DNA of 64,000 bases from Takakia lepidozioides (taxonomy: Eukaryota > Streptophyta > Takakiopsida > Takakiales > Takakiaceae). How positions within the stretch are numbered: the stretch's first letter is position 1; every line of letters starts with the position of its first letter. Location: contig CM060733.1 in NCBI GenBank assembly GCA_030704615.1, positions 16,430,001 through 16,494,000 of the forward strand, written 5' to 3'. Shown here piece after piece: positions 46,225 through 58,155 of the stretch. The position numbers and the translations under genes are program-made. A model generated the notes under the pieces. It saw only the letters and a program-made list of their open reading frames with translations. It did not search any database and had not been told where the DNA came from.

Positions 46225-47400
46225 CTATGTGGGGGGGGTCAAAATCAAGTGATTTCCTCCTCTGGCGACGACAGGATATATGCTAACGCAACGATGTACC
46301 ACTACGAGATGCCCCGGACATTGGATGAATGTCGACTCGTTTGCAGCTGAAGAAATATCAATTTCAGGCTGATAAAATCCAATGCAAAAAAACGATGATA
46401 GGATCAATATCAATCCAAGGAGGTATTTCTCAAGCTTTCTAAGCAAACATTTGTCCTTTGCAAATGTTTCGAAGGGTGGAGGATAAATGCATGACCCCAC
46501 GGGATTGATGACACACTTGTATGGGCTATCATGAACAAGGAGAGTGTTTTCCTCATCATATCGACCTTTGTATTTGTCCCACACTCTCCTAAGAGGCTTC
46601 AGAAAAAAAGGGTGAGAAGATTCTGTAGAACTTTCTGCTGCGTTGAAGTTTCTGGGAGCAATATTGGCTGGACAAACAATGCAATCGTCCTGCGACATAA
46701 CAAAAATAGGCTGTGGCAAACCTTCAAAAAGCCTCTTGACAATTGGCATGAGGTTCTGGGGCATCGTACAACTCCAGATAGCTAGATCAAAGGAATCACT
46801 CAGAGAACGCCATAATTTATCATAGCGCTCGCGTTGGTATTCCATCCTATTGCCAATAACTAGGGAATATCTGAAATCCTTTTTCGCCTTGGAATTTTCC
46901 TTCGTGTGGTGACCACTATCCTCAAACCTCTCAATGTGGCAAAGCACACCATTCAGGTCAAATACAATCAGTATTCTTTTCGGGACACTTTGCACTTCGT
47001 CAAGTGGTCGCTGAGGCTCATTCTGGTAAAAGGTGAAACCCCAAATAAACAAGTTAGTGAGAAGATTAGGTTAATATAGAATATTCAACAACAAATCATC
47101 GCATCAAAAGAAAATGAACAAAAAATGAAATCACATGGGGACATTGTACATGTAATTTCAAATTTGGAGACGTCTAATTCGTGAAATAGCCTTCGCAGCA
47201 TCCGCCCTTGTCTCTAGATTCTTTACCCATTCATCAAACTCGTTCGGCTTCGGCCACTTGAAATCCCACAACTTCAAGAACTTAAGTTGAGGATCGCTCC
47301 AATATAATGACTCTGAGAGCCCGATCCGGTTATGTTTGTTATAAACACAAGCATCCAACCCAGACCTTCGAAGGTTCCTCAAGAATGGCTTGAATTATCC
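46225..47400 (-). CDS. FCP1/NIF-like HAD phosphatase domain protein (partial model)
   Basis: The minus-strand frame 47052-46225 contains RILIVFDLNGVLCHIE (motif I; plant members of this family often have DLNG in place of DxDG), FDLAIWSCTMPQNLMPIV (motif II region), and KPLRRVWDKY with LLVHDSPYKCVINP and YPPPF (motif III/IV region). This is the FCP1-homology layout of protein Ser/Thr phosphatases such as CTD phosphatases. A likely upstream exon at 47382-47158 encodes LYWSDPQLKFLKLWDFKWP. The domain is followed by a hydrophobic tail and a stop at 46225. The gene lies among transposon repeats, so it may be a captured gene or element cargo. The replacement of the second motif-I Asp makes catalytic activity uncertain. 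Confidence 0.6.
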
Positions 47401-47439
47401 AATGAGGAAATTGTCTCGAGAAAGATCATTCTGTAGCCT

Positions 47440-47720
47440 CAAACTTAATATCTATGCGGAGTCATAAAAACTGCACTAGGTACATGACTACAGAGCGCTG
47501 AAATGCATTACAGTTTTAGTTTTATGACTTTGTAGTAATGGATATCACTACATGACTCCGGAAAGTTAGGGAGCATTGGTCAAACATTGTTGACCATGAT
47601 GACAGGGATGGTTTATATGACTAGTGTGATATGTTTGACTACACGTGGACGACGTTTCATGGAATCTTATGACTCCATGACTGAAGATGGTTTCAGAGCT
47701 CTATTTATACGACTACATCA
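47440..47720. repeat. Left subterminal motif zone of the CACTA element
   Basis: Multiple tagtNatgact/agtcatNacta motifs occur (for example ggtacatgactacagag, tttatgactttgtagtaatg, atcactacatgactcc, ggaatcttatgactccatga). They match the motif of the right subterminal zone in inverted sense. No clean CACTA terminus could be placed. Confidence 0.5.
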
Positions 47721-47724
47721 CTAC

Positions 47725-48680
47725 ACGTGTCATTTTGAAGGCACATATAATGCAAATAAGGTTGCCCATTAGGTTTAAAAAAGTTAAATTTTTTGCTAAT
47801 AATGTTGCCCATTAGTGTAATCGTGAACAGAAAGGAGGGCTGGGACTTGGCGTCTTTTTGTATCCTGCGCCACACCACATAGCTGTGGGATGGAACGCGA
47901 TGATAGCAGGATATGCAGGGGCGTGAGATGGAGGCGTTGAGCAAATGATGCACGAAGTAGGAGAGGAGGAGGAGACGAGACGAGGACAAGCGAGCTCGCC
48001 GTTCTTGGGACAGTCAGCTTGGTCTTAGCAAGCGTGTTTCAATCTCTGACTACTCATCTACGCCGTAGTGGTTCGATCTGACAGACCAATCCGACATTAC
48101 CTGACTACAGACACAAGCAGCACACACAAGAGGTCATCGGTCAAATCCTCCATGGGTCAGGACAGGTCAAGGACAATGTGGTAGGGCACCTTCTTCTTCA
48201 ACCTATTTCAGCCTGTGTTGCCCTCTCATCAGACTCGGCCGCAAGATGCATATTGAATTCTGTAAGTTAGGTCGTTGGGTACATCTGTGGTGGTTTGGAG
48301 TGACTTTGGCAAGTTACTGCCAGTGTGGCAGCAGGGAAGTATCCAAAAACGTATAATAGAGGTGAGGAGAAGCGGTGGGGTGAACACTTTCCGACCCCAA
48401 TGGTGGGACAATGGAGACAAAAAGGCGAATGCCTGTTGGACTACAGAGAGAAGCAGATGCATTTCAGATTGTGATAAGTAGGGTTGGGGTGTTTTGGGGA
48501 AGAACTCCACACCAGTATGGTTGGGGTGTTTGCTGGTAGAATTGTAGGCTGTCAGAGGCATGGATAGCTGAAGGAGCAGGGATAGAGTGTGGGTCCACAT
48601 TCATCCAAGAGGGCTGGATTTCAAGCTCCACATTACCTATGATTCCCTTTGGAAGGATAGGTACAAGAAACCTACATGGG
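47725..48680. other. CACTA internal sequence, no recognised gene
   Basis: Non-coding or unrecognised DNA lies between the left subterminal zone and the duplicated block. Open frames on the minus strand at 48229-48600 are uninformative. Confidence 0.4.
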
Positions 48681-48689
48681 TAGATGGTC

Positions 48690-49960
48690 AACTGGAAGCG
48701 ACATGTTGTACTATATGTCATTCCAGAGACTGTCATTGTTGGTCCATGTGTTTTACAACAATGCTATCAATATAAGACTCCTGGTTCGCATTGGAAGCTC
48801 AATCCCTACAAGTTCATTGTGTGTGAAGCTCAAACTTGCGATTTGAAGGATCTTGTAGCCAAGTTCATTCAACCGGAAAGGAGAAATTCTGAAAGCTCCC
48901 AAATTTGATGTGGGCAAGCTTATGGAGGTAAGACTTAGCTTCCCTCCTCTAATGTAAGTGTTGGATAAGTTTCATTTAGTGTCGACCTTCACTGCATATA
49001 TTGGCTCTTTTCTTGGCTGGTTTCATATTTTCTTGGCTGGTATGCTGTTGGTTGGCTTCTTTCATTTCACGTGTGTAGTGGAAGGGAAGAAGTACTTTCC
49101 TAAGTTCTGCTGCAACAATGTCTTTTTCCAGCCTAGATATTTTCGATGGATACAAATTGAAATGCTTTGAATGTTGCTGCAATACTATAATAAAGTGGAG
49201 GGTGCTGAATGCAGTTGGCCTTGCTACGTGCAGGCATAATCCAGGGAAATAAGACATAGCTGAAACCCCATGATAGCATTTCCAGAGGACGGTGTGGATG
49301 GCCTCACAATCCAGCATGCAAAATCCATGACAATGTGGAGCTGGCTGAATGGGCAAACAGGTTAAGTGGCGAACAAGCCACGTCACTGGTACATAGTTGC
49401 ATGCTTACATAGTACATGAAAGCGTACTATATGTCATTCCCGAAATTGACCATGTTGGTCCATGTATTTTACAACAATGCTATCAATAAAAGACCAATGG
49501 TTCGCATTGGAAACTCTATCCCCATAAGTGGCTTGTGCGTGATGCTCAAACTTGTGATTTGAAGGATCTTATACCCCAGTTCATTGCAGAGGTCATTGGA
49601 AAAGAAATTGAGAAGGCAACATCCGTTATCTATAATCTACAGATCCCCTTCAATTTGATGTGGGAAAGCCGGCTGGCTGGAGGTCTAGTCTCACTTTCAC
49701 TCATCTAATGTCAGTGTTGTATCCATTGCAATGTGGAGATGTTTGAAACAACATTGGAGCATTTCCAGAGGATGGTCTGGATGGCCTTTCGTGGCGTGTG
49801 CCGAATCCATGGCAAGAAAACATTGCAGGCAGAACCCATGGCAATGGTACCAGCACGGGTTGGTCCAAAGCCAATTGCAACAACAAATGAATAAAGGGTG
49901 CTGAAAGGAAAGCACTCCATAATTGATCATAAAATCCAGTGTCCAAGCATGATATCTTAA
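48690..49960 (+). repeat. Degenerate direct duplication with coding character
   Basis: 48700-48940 and 49420-49690 are about 80% alike and encode related text in one frame: VLYVIPE...VGPC(V/I)LQQCYQ, then GSHWKL, then AQTCDLKDL. Stops occur in the second copy. A second shared segment (catttccagaggaNggtNtg, then gatggcct) lies at 49277 and 49768. I do not recognise the protein. It may be a host gene fragment captured by the CACTA element and then duplicated. Confidence 0.5.
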
Positions 49961-50036
49961 TGGGAATGCGAAGGGAGTGTTACCACCTTGAACTATCATG
50001 CATGGTCTATAACTGGAGTGCACAAATCGCGCATAT

Positions 50037-53000
50037 CTAATCTTCATCATCCTCATCTATGTCTGGGTCACTACATGTATCACTGTCTTCATCACAGACT
50101 TCATCTTCTCCAAGGGTTGGCTGAACATCATCACCACGTATACGGGGTGCTCGGAGGTACAAGGAGGCCACCTGCTCTGGAGTAACCGGTACCGCTCGGC
50201 TGCATGTTGGGCCATCAGTAACCACAGTCTCCTCTAGTCTTTGTGGGGCTAACAATCCTTTCACTTCCGCCACATCATCATTATCAATTGATATGTCGCA
50301 GACCACTCTACGTGCTCGGGGGCTCTTCTCCAGGACGACTTTCCACCCCGGCTCCTTCACACAATCAGAAAAAAACACTTGATCAACCTGGCCAGGAAAC
50401 ACAAAAGGTTGCTTAGAAGGTGGAAGCATACGGTTAAAATTGACAAGTGTGAAGCCAGCATCATCCTGCTTCATTGACATAGGTTGACGACCCACGCGAC
50501 TCGCCCGTACCCACGAACACAAAAACACTATAGGCTGTGTTTGGCCATAGTCAATTTGTAAAATCTCCCTTATAAGACCCACATATCTTGTAGGTTCCTC
50601 CATGTCATTGCCTGAATTGTTGGTAATGGGCTGGTGCTGGAAAACAGATGAGACTCCACAATCAAAAGACACCATATTTGTTGTGTTCATGCCGGGGGAT
50701 GTAACCCTGTAATGGTTACCATACGCTGTCATACTCTTGAATGACAGGGCAGTAAATGATGGAGGCCTTGAAAGATCCAGTAATTCCTCACGTGTTGTAG
50801 GATCAAGCCCATCTGATTGAAGAGATGATCTCGTACACCTCGAGGGAGCCAAACAGCAAATGGAGGACAAGGATGCAAATCAGGAGGGTACTGAATTGCC
50901 GTGGGATTGCTCATGCCTTCCAGCCCTTGCTCCTCACGAAACAAGCGTCGTCTGGCTTCTATCCGTGTGGACTCTGCTTCATATATCCTGTCACAATCCG
51001 AGGGTCAGCCAGGAGATTGACAGAGGTGGCGTGGGAGACTTGAAAAGACGCTATATGCCAACTAATGATAAATGACTAAAACTTGGAAATTTGAATGTCA
51101 ATGAAGTAGATTTCTTACCCCAACATGATTGATAGACGAGGATGGTTCTGAGTGATGTACTCATGTACAATATCACACAGGTCATTCAATTTTCGGGCTT
51201 TAGAACTTCCTTCCACAACTTCACGTTCCACAGATTCTGCCTCATCTGCATCCCACACCCTTCGTACACTTCCATCAAATCCTGCCATATACTCTGTGCA
51301 AAAACCCAATGCTTCTTCAAATTGGTATCCTTCTGCCATGCTCCCCTCGGGCCTTGCCATGTTTCTTACGTAGCCCTTCATATCTTTCATTGCCCGCTCC
51401 ATGGGGTACATCCAACGAGATGCTACGGGCCCGCATAAGTACAACTCATCCACTAGGTGAACAACCAGATGTGTCATCACATCAAAAAATGATGGTGGGA
51501 ACTCCTTCTCTATAAGAGATAGAGTGAGAACTGCTTCAGTTCTCAATTCCTCATACTCTACAGGATTCACCACTTTTGCACACAACTTCTTAAATACACG
51601 ACATACTCGCAAAATGGCCCTTCGAGGACCACTTGGCATGAGCCCACGGATAGCAAGCGGTATAATTGCTGCATGAGCACATGATAGTCATGTGATTTCA
51701 TGCCTGACAACTTCTTCTTCACCACATGCTTTTTGAAAGCTGATGCGTAGCCTGTTGGCACTTTCAAGTTCTGCACAATCTCCAGAAAGACTTGTAACTC
51801 GGCCTCAGTGAGGACATAAGGGGCAGGAGGCATAATTAACGTATCTGCTCTGTCAGGATCACGTTGTAGCCACAATTCCGGGCGCATCCCAAGTAGCTCC
51901 AAATCACGGCGAACTTTCAATGTGTCTTTCTCACCAAAGATAGTTTTAATAATATTTTCAGCCAAGTTCTTCTCGCAATGCATTGCGTAAAACGTGTGGC
52001 GGATGAGGAGACCCTACAAAATGAACACATAAGCAATTGAGCATTTACTCATCACAATTTAAACATAAAACGCAAAAATGTACACAGCCAATTTAAAGGC
52101 CATGAAGGAATTACCTCCCAATAAGGTAAGACATATAAAATTGACAATCGCTTAACTCCATGAGTTTTTGCTGGGTCTGTCCTGCTATTTGGCGTCCCTC
52201 CGTTTTCCACCCATGCAGTGCGAGCTGTTGCAAGGTCCTTGATTTGTGTTCCAGTCTGCGTTTTTTGAGGAGTTCCATGCTCAGTAGCGCCATTGAACAT
52301 TCTTGACCTTCTATATGGATGATTGCGGGCCAAAAATCTTCGGTGGCCTAGGAAAACAATTTTTCCACATGTGTGTAACTGCTGTGAAGTCACCCCGGGT
52401 CCACAAGCTGGACAACCAGCATAACCTTTCGTCACTTGACCTGAGAGCAAGCCATATGCAGGGTAGTCATGGATTGACCACATCAACACTACCCTTAGTG
52501 TGAATTCGCGTTGACCACGAGGACGGGAAACATCTTGAGCTGCAATCCCTCTCCATAGTTCCAATAGCTCTTCCACTAGGGGCATCAGGTAAACATCTAC
52601 GTTGTCCGAGGTAACAGACTCCTTACCAGAAGTCAGTAGCGCTAACATGACAAAGAACTTTTTGGTCATTAACCACGGAGGCAGATTGTAATTGACCAAG
52701 AGAACGGGCCATGTCCTCCAACTTGTGGATTGAGCTCCGTAGGGATTTACACCGTCTAAGGCCAATCCAAATCGCAGAGATCGTGGCTCTGCAGCAAAAT
52801 CCGCAAATGTGGTGTCAATGTGTCTCCATGCTTTGCTATCAGCTGGATGTCGAACCAACCCATCCTGGCTCTTATGTCTGTCGTGCCATGTCATGAGGTT
52901 AGCGATCGATTTACATCGGTACATACGTTTCAACCTTGGAATGACAGGGAAGTGTCGCAATACTTTCTTGGGCACACTTCCACGACCTGGAATGTAACGG

Positions 53001-54185
53001 GAACTGCGGCACACTGGGCAAATGTCTACATTCTCATACTCCCCACGGAAGAGTACACAACCACGCTCACATGCATGAATCATCGTGTACTGCAATCCCA
53101 TCATGGCAATCATGGTTTTTGCTTCATAGTGAGTTTTCGGCAATGAATTCTCTCTAGGCAAAAAACTCTTACGCAACAATCCCAGAAACTCATCCACAAA
53201 TGCATTGGTGCACTTGTGGGTAGTGCATGCGTTCAGTAACGTCAAAGTTGCTTGCAGCCGACTGATGGAGCACCCTTAAAAAAGTGGACATTGCGACGCT
53301 CCGAAGAGTTTATCATACTCGGGATCAACGTGCAGGTGAGCATTCTCATCAAATTCATTGTCTCCGGAATCGTCGAGATCATCGTCATGATCGGCAAATG
53401 TGTGATCGGTTCCACCATGAATGGGGTCCTCTCTGTTTGCATCTGCAAAGAGAAACGCTTCCTGCAATGCACGCTGCATTTCTACCTCCAATCCACCACT
53501 CTCATCTGCGTTCTCTGTGACATTGGGCATCCGCTGTGCCGCAGGGCCTTCGTCTTCATCATCTGAATATTCACATCCCTGCATCCCAATAGTCATCTTG
53601 TGAGTGGACCAACAACGATGTGACACTTGTTCATATTATGACATAGGAGGCACGGTGACGTTGCAGTGATGCAGTCATATTTACGTATGTATCTTATGAA
53701 TATACACCCAATCAAAACACGACATTTGTAACCATGGAAGTCATAGTTGCAGTCACTTACTTAGTCATATATGACTACATGACTACACATGACCAATGAA
53801 AACACGACATGTGCATTAATTAAAGTGATAACGGAAGTGGCGTAGTCATACTCACGTCTGTATCTTATGACTTCTTGACTACAATCACCCAACGAAATGT
53901 CGACATGTGGAGAAGAGGATCGTTGCATTCAAAATTCAAACTAAAGTGCTGAAGGGAAAGTGGTGATCTTACCGGAAGAGAACAGCGTTGGAGAAGAGGA
54001 TCCCTCCCGTGTATCATGTAATGATTCCTCACTGTTTCCAACAAGAGTACTTTTCCTCCATGACACTCATCGCAGTTGCATAGCATTTTTGTATGCCCAT
54101 TCCTTGTGGCATAAGCTTCTTCCATTCGCCATAGACGGTCATCTATTCTACGCCTACGCATCCGTTCGCCACCTGCACTGTACAT
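50037..54185 (-). pseudogene. tnp2: CACTA transposase (tnp2 / Transposase_21 type) with a nonsense codon
   Basis: Minus-strand blocks in order start with 54185 to about 53973, a transposase-associated Cys domain (MLCNCDECHGG ... TVRNHYMIHG). From about 53597 to 52052 come an acidic linker and the Transposase_21 core (ENVDICPVCRSSRY, LRFGLALDGVNPYG, DNVDVYLMPLVEELLELW, VVLMWSIHDYPAYGLLSGQVTKGYAGCPAC). At 51983-51567 and 51639-51115 are the following core and DUF4218 (MTHLVVHLVDELYLCGPV, SRWMYPMERAMKDMKGYVRN). At 50870-50037 is a DUF4216-like C-terminus (GLIREILQIDYG ... FVFPGQVDQVFFSD). The enzyme would cut and join CACTA ends in the nucleus. An in-frame TAA at about 53276, in the usual PLF/PLY-x-GCS context, interrupts an otherwise open frame. 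Without readthrough or correction this copy cannot make full-length transposase. Confidence 0.88.
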
Positions 54186-54310
54186 GCTTTGAACGTCACC
54201 CCTTCCCTCTTTGCATGCTACGCACAGTGCATTGTCTCTAGTTTTGCACCAGTTGCCAATGTGCTATTTCTATATCTATAGTATACTATAAGTATCGTTT
54301 CTGAGTGTCC
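54186..54310. promoter_or_regulatory. Compact intergenic region between divergent CACTA genes
   Basis: Only about 125 bp separate the first codon of the transposase frame (minus) from the ATG of the second gene (plus). It contains 'ctatatctatagtatactat' near 54270-54290, an AT-rich core that could serve both directions. Bidirectional promoter use is an inference. An upstream non-coding leader exon for either gene would weaken it. Confidence 0.4.
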
Positions 54311-56383
54311 ATGGTGAAGCGGAAGGTCTTCGAAGTGACAGTCCCTCTCACTGAGTATGAGAAGTTCCGAGAGCGCCGGATTGCTGCCATAAAGGAGGTG
54401 GAAGCAACGTTCAAGCAGTCGATAGATGGGTGAGTTTAGTTCCTGACTTTGGATACCCACCCACTAAACTTGCGATTTGCCTTATCCTCTAACCTTCCTA
54501 CAGCGATCATAAGCTTCATAGCACAAATGGGGGCGAGTAGCTGCGACTTGTACAAACAGAGAGGCAAACAACATGCAGTGAGTGACGATTAGGTTTGAGA
54601 AGGGTGTGTCATTAGGCGGGAGATGTCCGCCGTCATTCGTGGGCAGGCATTACGTCCTGGTAGGGTGCGGCTGTGGTTCAGCGTAGGCTTAATAGTATTA
54701 GGGAATGTATGCTTACATTTGTTTGTGATTGTTTGAGAGGGAGGTCATGGAGGTGTTTGTGCAGGCTTGCGGGAGCGAATCGCCCTTGCAAGCCACGCAC
54801 TCCAAAGGAAAAAGGTAGGGATCAAGGTCCTGCAAGGCAAAGTGCCAGACTGAAGACGATGAAGACTATGATTCTGCATGAGGGCTCTTCTGAGGACGAT
54901 GAGGACGATCCACTCCTCCCACGCCAGTGCGAGGCGAGTGCGTCGTCGGCGGATGCCACGGCAAGCCGAGGAGAACATGCCCATGCTCATGTCGCAGGAC
55001 AAAAACGCCCATCATCTACACTACGAACACCTTCTCCGTCTGTGAGTTATAGTTCTTCACAATGACCATGATTCTAATTATGTATGTTTTTGGTAAAATC
55101 ACGAAGAGATAGGGTATGTCTGTCAAGACAGGGAAGTTGGACAATGCAGGGGTCAGCCAAGGCACAATCACAAATGATTTCCACTAGACAAGTTGAAGTG
55201 CCAAAGGCATGATGTCAGGCCAAGGTAGACTTCAGGTGTGTTCAAATTCTTTGCCCCATGAAACCAACGTCCTGGTACTAAGCTACAATGGCTACTTATA
55301 GAGATACTTGGGTTACTTATGCACCCAGAATATCAGTAAAACTTGGAGGGATACTTCTCATGGACCCATCAGGTTTGTCCATTTGAATTCTTGCTATGGA
55401 TTTCAGGAACACCCCATACCTAAGAGGGCTCAAAAATGTACTGGGAGGACATCATTGGGGCCAATCAAATTTGGGAGATTTACTGCCCAAGATCATACTG
55501 AGTTTTGGGTAATCTTGTCTTTACAAATGATATGTGCTTCCAGTTTGTTTTGCCTGAATTCAAGGATTTGCTGCTTGCTGCCTATATGTATGTGTAATCA
55601 CCCACATTGTACTGGGGAATTTCTTTTCAGGGCAAGCACAAGCGCACTGGATCCATGATCCCTGCTGCTAGCAATGGAGATGGCGCCCACAAGAACGCAA
55701 GAGGTGGCCCTAACTCTCCCAACGTTGTGGGTTCTGTGCCACCAGTACCCCCACCTTATTATGGTATGCCTCAGTACCCACAGTCTGGCACTCAGTATGG
55801 TCAGGGTCAATATGGTGCTCCTCCATATGGGCAGTATGGCCAGTATCCTCCTCCACCATATTTGCCACCCCCTAATAGCTATGGGGGTGGCAGGCCACCG
55901 GAATATCCTCCTGCTTATGGACAGTATGGCCAGTATGGTCCTCGGCCTTCTGGCCAACAACCATGGCCACCAGTCCCTACTTGGCAGGATCCTGCTTTGA
56001 ATTCTCCTGAGCGCACGGAGGTCTCTGAAGGAGGGGAGGGTGCCGTTTCAAATAATGATAGAACCAATGCTTTAAGGAGGGCTAATAGCTCAGCCAAAAT
56101 TGAAGCTGCCAAGGTCAAGGAAGAGAGAATAGCTGCAGGTCTTCCTCCCACGGTGATTTTGACGAACCTCAAAGGAGCCCCGTATGGTCAGACCCGAAAT
56201 GTATGGCACGCTGCCCTTAAAGGACAGGCTTATCGCAAGTTAGATTGTTCCCTTGCCATCAACAACCAACCTGATGAAGTTGTATACAAAATCAGAGATC
56301 ACCTGACTAAGCTATTTTCATATACGCCGCACGAGTTAAAAGACTCAAACAATTGGCAGAATAATGAAGAGCCAGCGTTATGA
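54311..56383 (+). CDS. Second CACTA gene, proline/tyrosine-rich DNA-binding-like protein
   Basis: Three exons join in frame: 54311-54429, 54765-55041 and 55631-56383. They give 382 residues. The N-terminal part (VTVPLTEYEKFRERRIAAIK) is helical and charged. The middle is basic, then acidic (GSSEDDEDDP). A low-complexity PPYYGMPQYPQ / YGQYGQYPPPPY region follows. The C-terminal ~100 residues are ordered (TVILTNLKGAPYGQTRNVWH, HLTKLFSYTPHELKD). The position and makeup recall the accessory TNPA-like proteins of En/Spm elements, which bind subterminal motifs, but I see no sequence identity that proves this. It could also be a captured host gene. Confidence 0.6.
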
Positions 56384-57360
56384 AGCACACACTGCGTGGT
56401 TGGGTGGTAAGGGGAAACAGACGAGGGGCAAGAGTGTCGACCCGGCGAGTAGCCCCCCAAAAGAGGTCTCACCACCACTGGAGACTGCAAATGGAGTAAG
56501 TCCAGGCCGGTGTCTTGTCTGTTATATTTTTTCCAACCTTGGGGCTCTCTTTAACTCGCAAATGTTGAGTGTCCTAGTCGTGTGTATGTCATGGGTTTTC
56601 ACATCGTGTTCTTTTTTGTGTGGAGTTGGGATCACAGTTCAGGGGAGGTTCGGCTGTTGGATGTGAACTCCAAACGCAAGAAATGTGGAGTAGGGCTGAT
56701 TGTTGCTCTTCAAGGTGCTGTGGTGGGTTACGGGTACCCTGCTGTGCCCCTTGATTATGCCTGTGTGTACATCAAAGAGGCATGTGTCAGTAACACCCCT
56801 CTACCATATGTGAATGGTGTTAGGAAACAGACCGAGTTGGGGCAGGTGGTTGGCCAGACAACACTTTGGAGTCTAAAGTTACTGAAACTTATGGAGCTGC
56901 GGAAGGGATAGTCAGTATTGCACTGTTTAACAGAGTTCTTGATTCTAATAGCACTAGAACATACTAGCTACAACAATTCAGCCCATGTGTGGGCTTGCTT
57001 GTTTTTTGCTGGGCCTTTTGAGGCATGGATTTTTTGATCTTGTGGCTTTTGAGGTGTCCATTGGGATATTGGTCTCATTTGGATTTTTGTAATGTGATTT
57101 ATAGGGCGTGTATTGCCCTGTAGTTGACTATTTACATTCTCCTTGTGGTTGATAGTATGCAGGAGGGATCCATTCTGTTTTCATGTTGGAATTTCACCAT
57201 GTAATGAAGATTTTAAATCATTTAATTCACTTTCATTTTAAATAATAATATTAAAAATAATACCATTAAAAAAAAATCCAAGGCTGCAATCTCCCTGTTC
57301 TTTTAAATATTAAATGAAAACTAAAAATTAAAATATGAACATTAAAAATATAAACTATTT
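56384..57360 (+). other. Downstream region of the second CACTA gene
   Basis: A frame at 56582-56911 (plus) is open but unrecognised. From about 56950 the sequence becomes T-rich and then AT-rich (57230-57360), consistent with a 3' UTR followed by non-coding element DNA. An alternative exon ending at 56492 (aatgga|gtaagt) could extend the upstream gene in another frame. Confidence 0.4.
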
Positions 57361-58085
57361 CGGAAAACAATCTTGATGACACGTGGCATCACTGTTGCTC
57401 AAACCAGAACACGTGGCAGTATATGACACGACATTTTTTATCCATATTTTCACCACGTGTAAAGATCCGTCGTCATATATGCTAGTCATATATTTTGTCT
57501 GTGTGTCACATGTCACATCTCAAGTGCAACAGGTGTCCCGCTAATATCTCTCCATGTAGACATCACTGTAGTCATATGAGCGAGTCATGTAGTCACCACG
57601 TGTGAAATCTGCCATAGCACACGTGTCTCGCTAGCGCCTCTCCATGTAGGCATCACTGTGCAGACATGTAGTCATATGATTATGGCAAGAAGTCGTGACA
57701 TGTCGAATTCGCAGTGGCGCACGTGTCTATCCATCGCCTCTCCATGTAGGCATCACTTTGCAGACATATAGTCATATGATCCCCTGACGAATGCATGACG
57801 TGTCGCTTGCGCAGTGGCGCACGTGTTCCGCTGAAGCCTCTCCATGTAGGCAGCGCTCAACAGACAATGTAGTCATATATTAGTCATATAGTTGTGACTG
57901 CAACCCTCTCTGCAGCAGGACTCCAGGTGCCACACAAGCAATGGATATGACTTGCAAAACGCAGTCCTAAAGACTAGTCGCTATGACAGGGTTTTTTTCA
58001 CTACAGAGTGATGTAGTCATGAACGCATATAAGACTGAAAAAATAGTCATATGTGAAGTCATAAAAACGCTCATCTGTTGTAGTG
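57360..58085. repeat. Right subterminal zone and terminus of the CACTA element
   Basis: Four or more ~85-bp units contain acgtgtc, cgcctctccatgtaggca, atcactgtgcagacat and gtagtcatatga. They give way to two close CACTA-like ends: cactacagagtgatgtagtc at 57999 and the terminal …gctcatctgttgtagtg at 58085. Clusters like this are the docking sites of CACTA-encoded proteins. Confidence 0.75.
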
Positions 58086-58155
58086 TCCTAAAGGCGATCT
58101 GAAATCATTTATTTCAAAGAGTGACACACAAGTACATTGGCATCCTCAGTTGAAG

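Larger units (their letters stand above)
47400..58085 (-). mobile_element. CACTA (En/Spm) DNA transposon, about 10.7 kb
   Basis: The right end is …ctgttgtagtg at 58085, the complement of CACTACAACAG, followed by tcc, a candidate 3-bp target duplication. TAGTCATATGACTA-type motifs fill 57.4-58.08 kb and recur at 47.45-47.72 and 53.7-53.9 kb. A tnp2 transposase (minus strand) and a second gene (plus strand) lie inside. The left CACTA end was not found. The left limit is placed where the motif begins. Confidence 0.7.

Noticed and set aside
57999-58018. cactacagagtgatgtagtc as the CACTA terminus
   Set aside because: It lies 67-87 bp inside the better end at 58085, and the subterminal motifs continue beyond it. 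It is treated as an internal, end-like copy.
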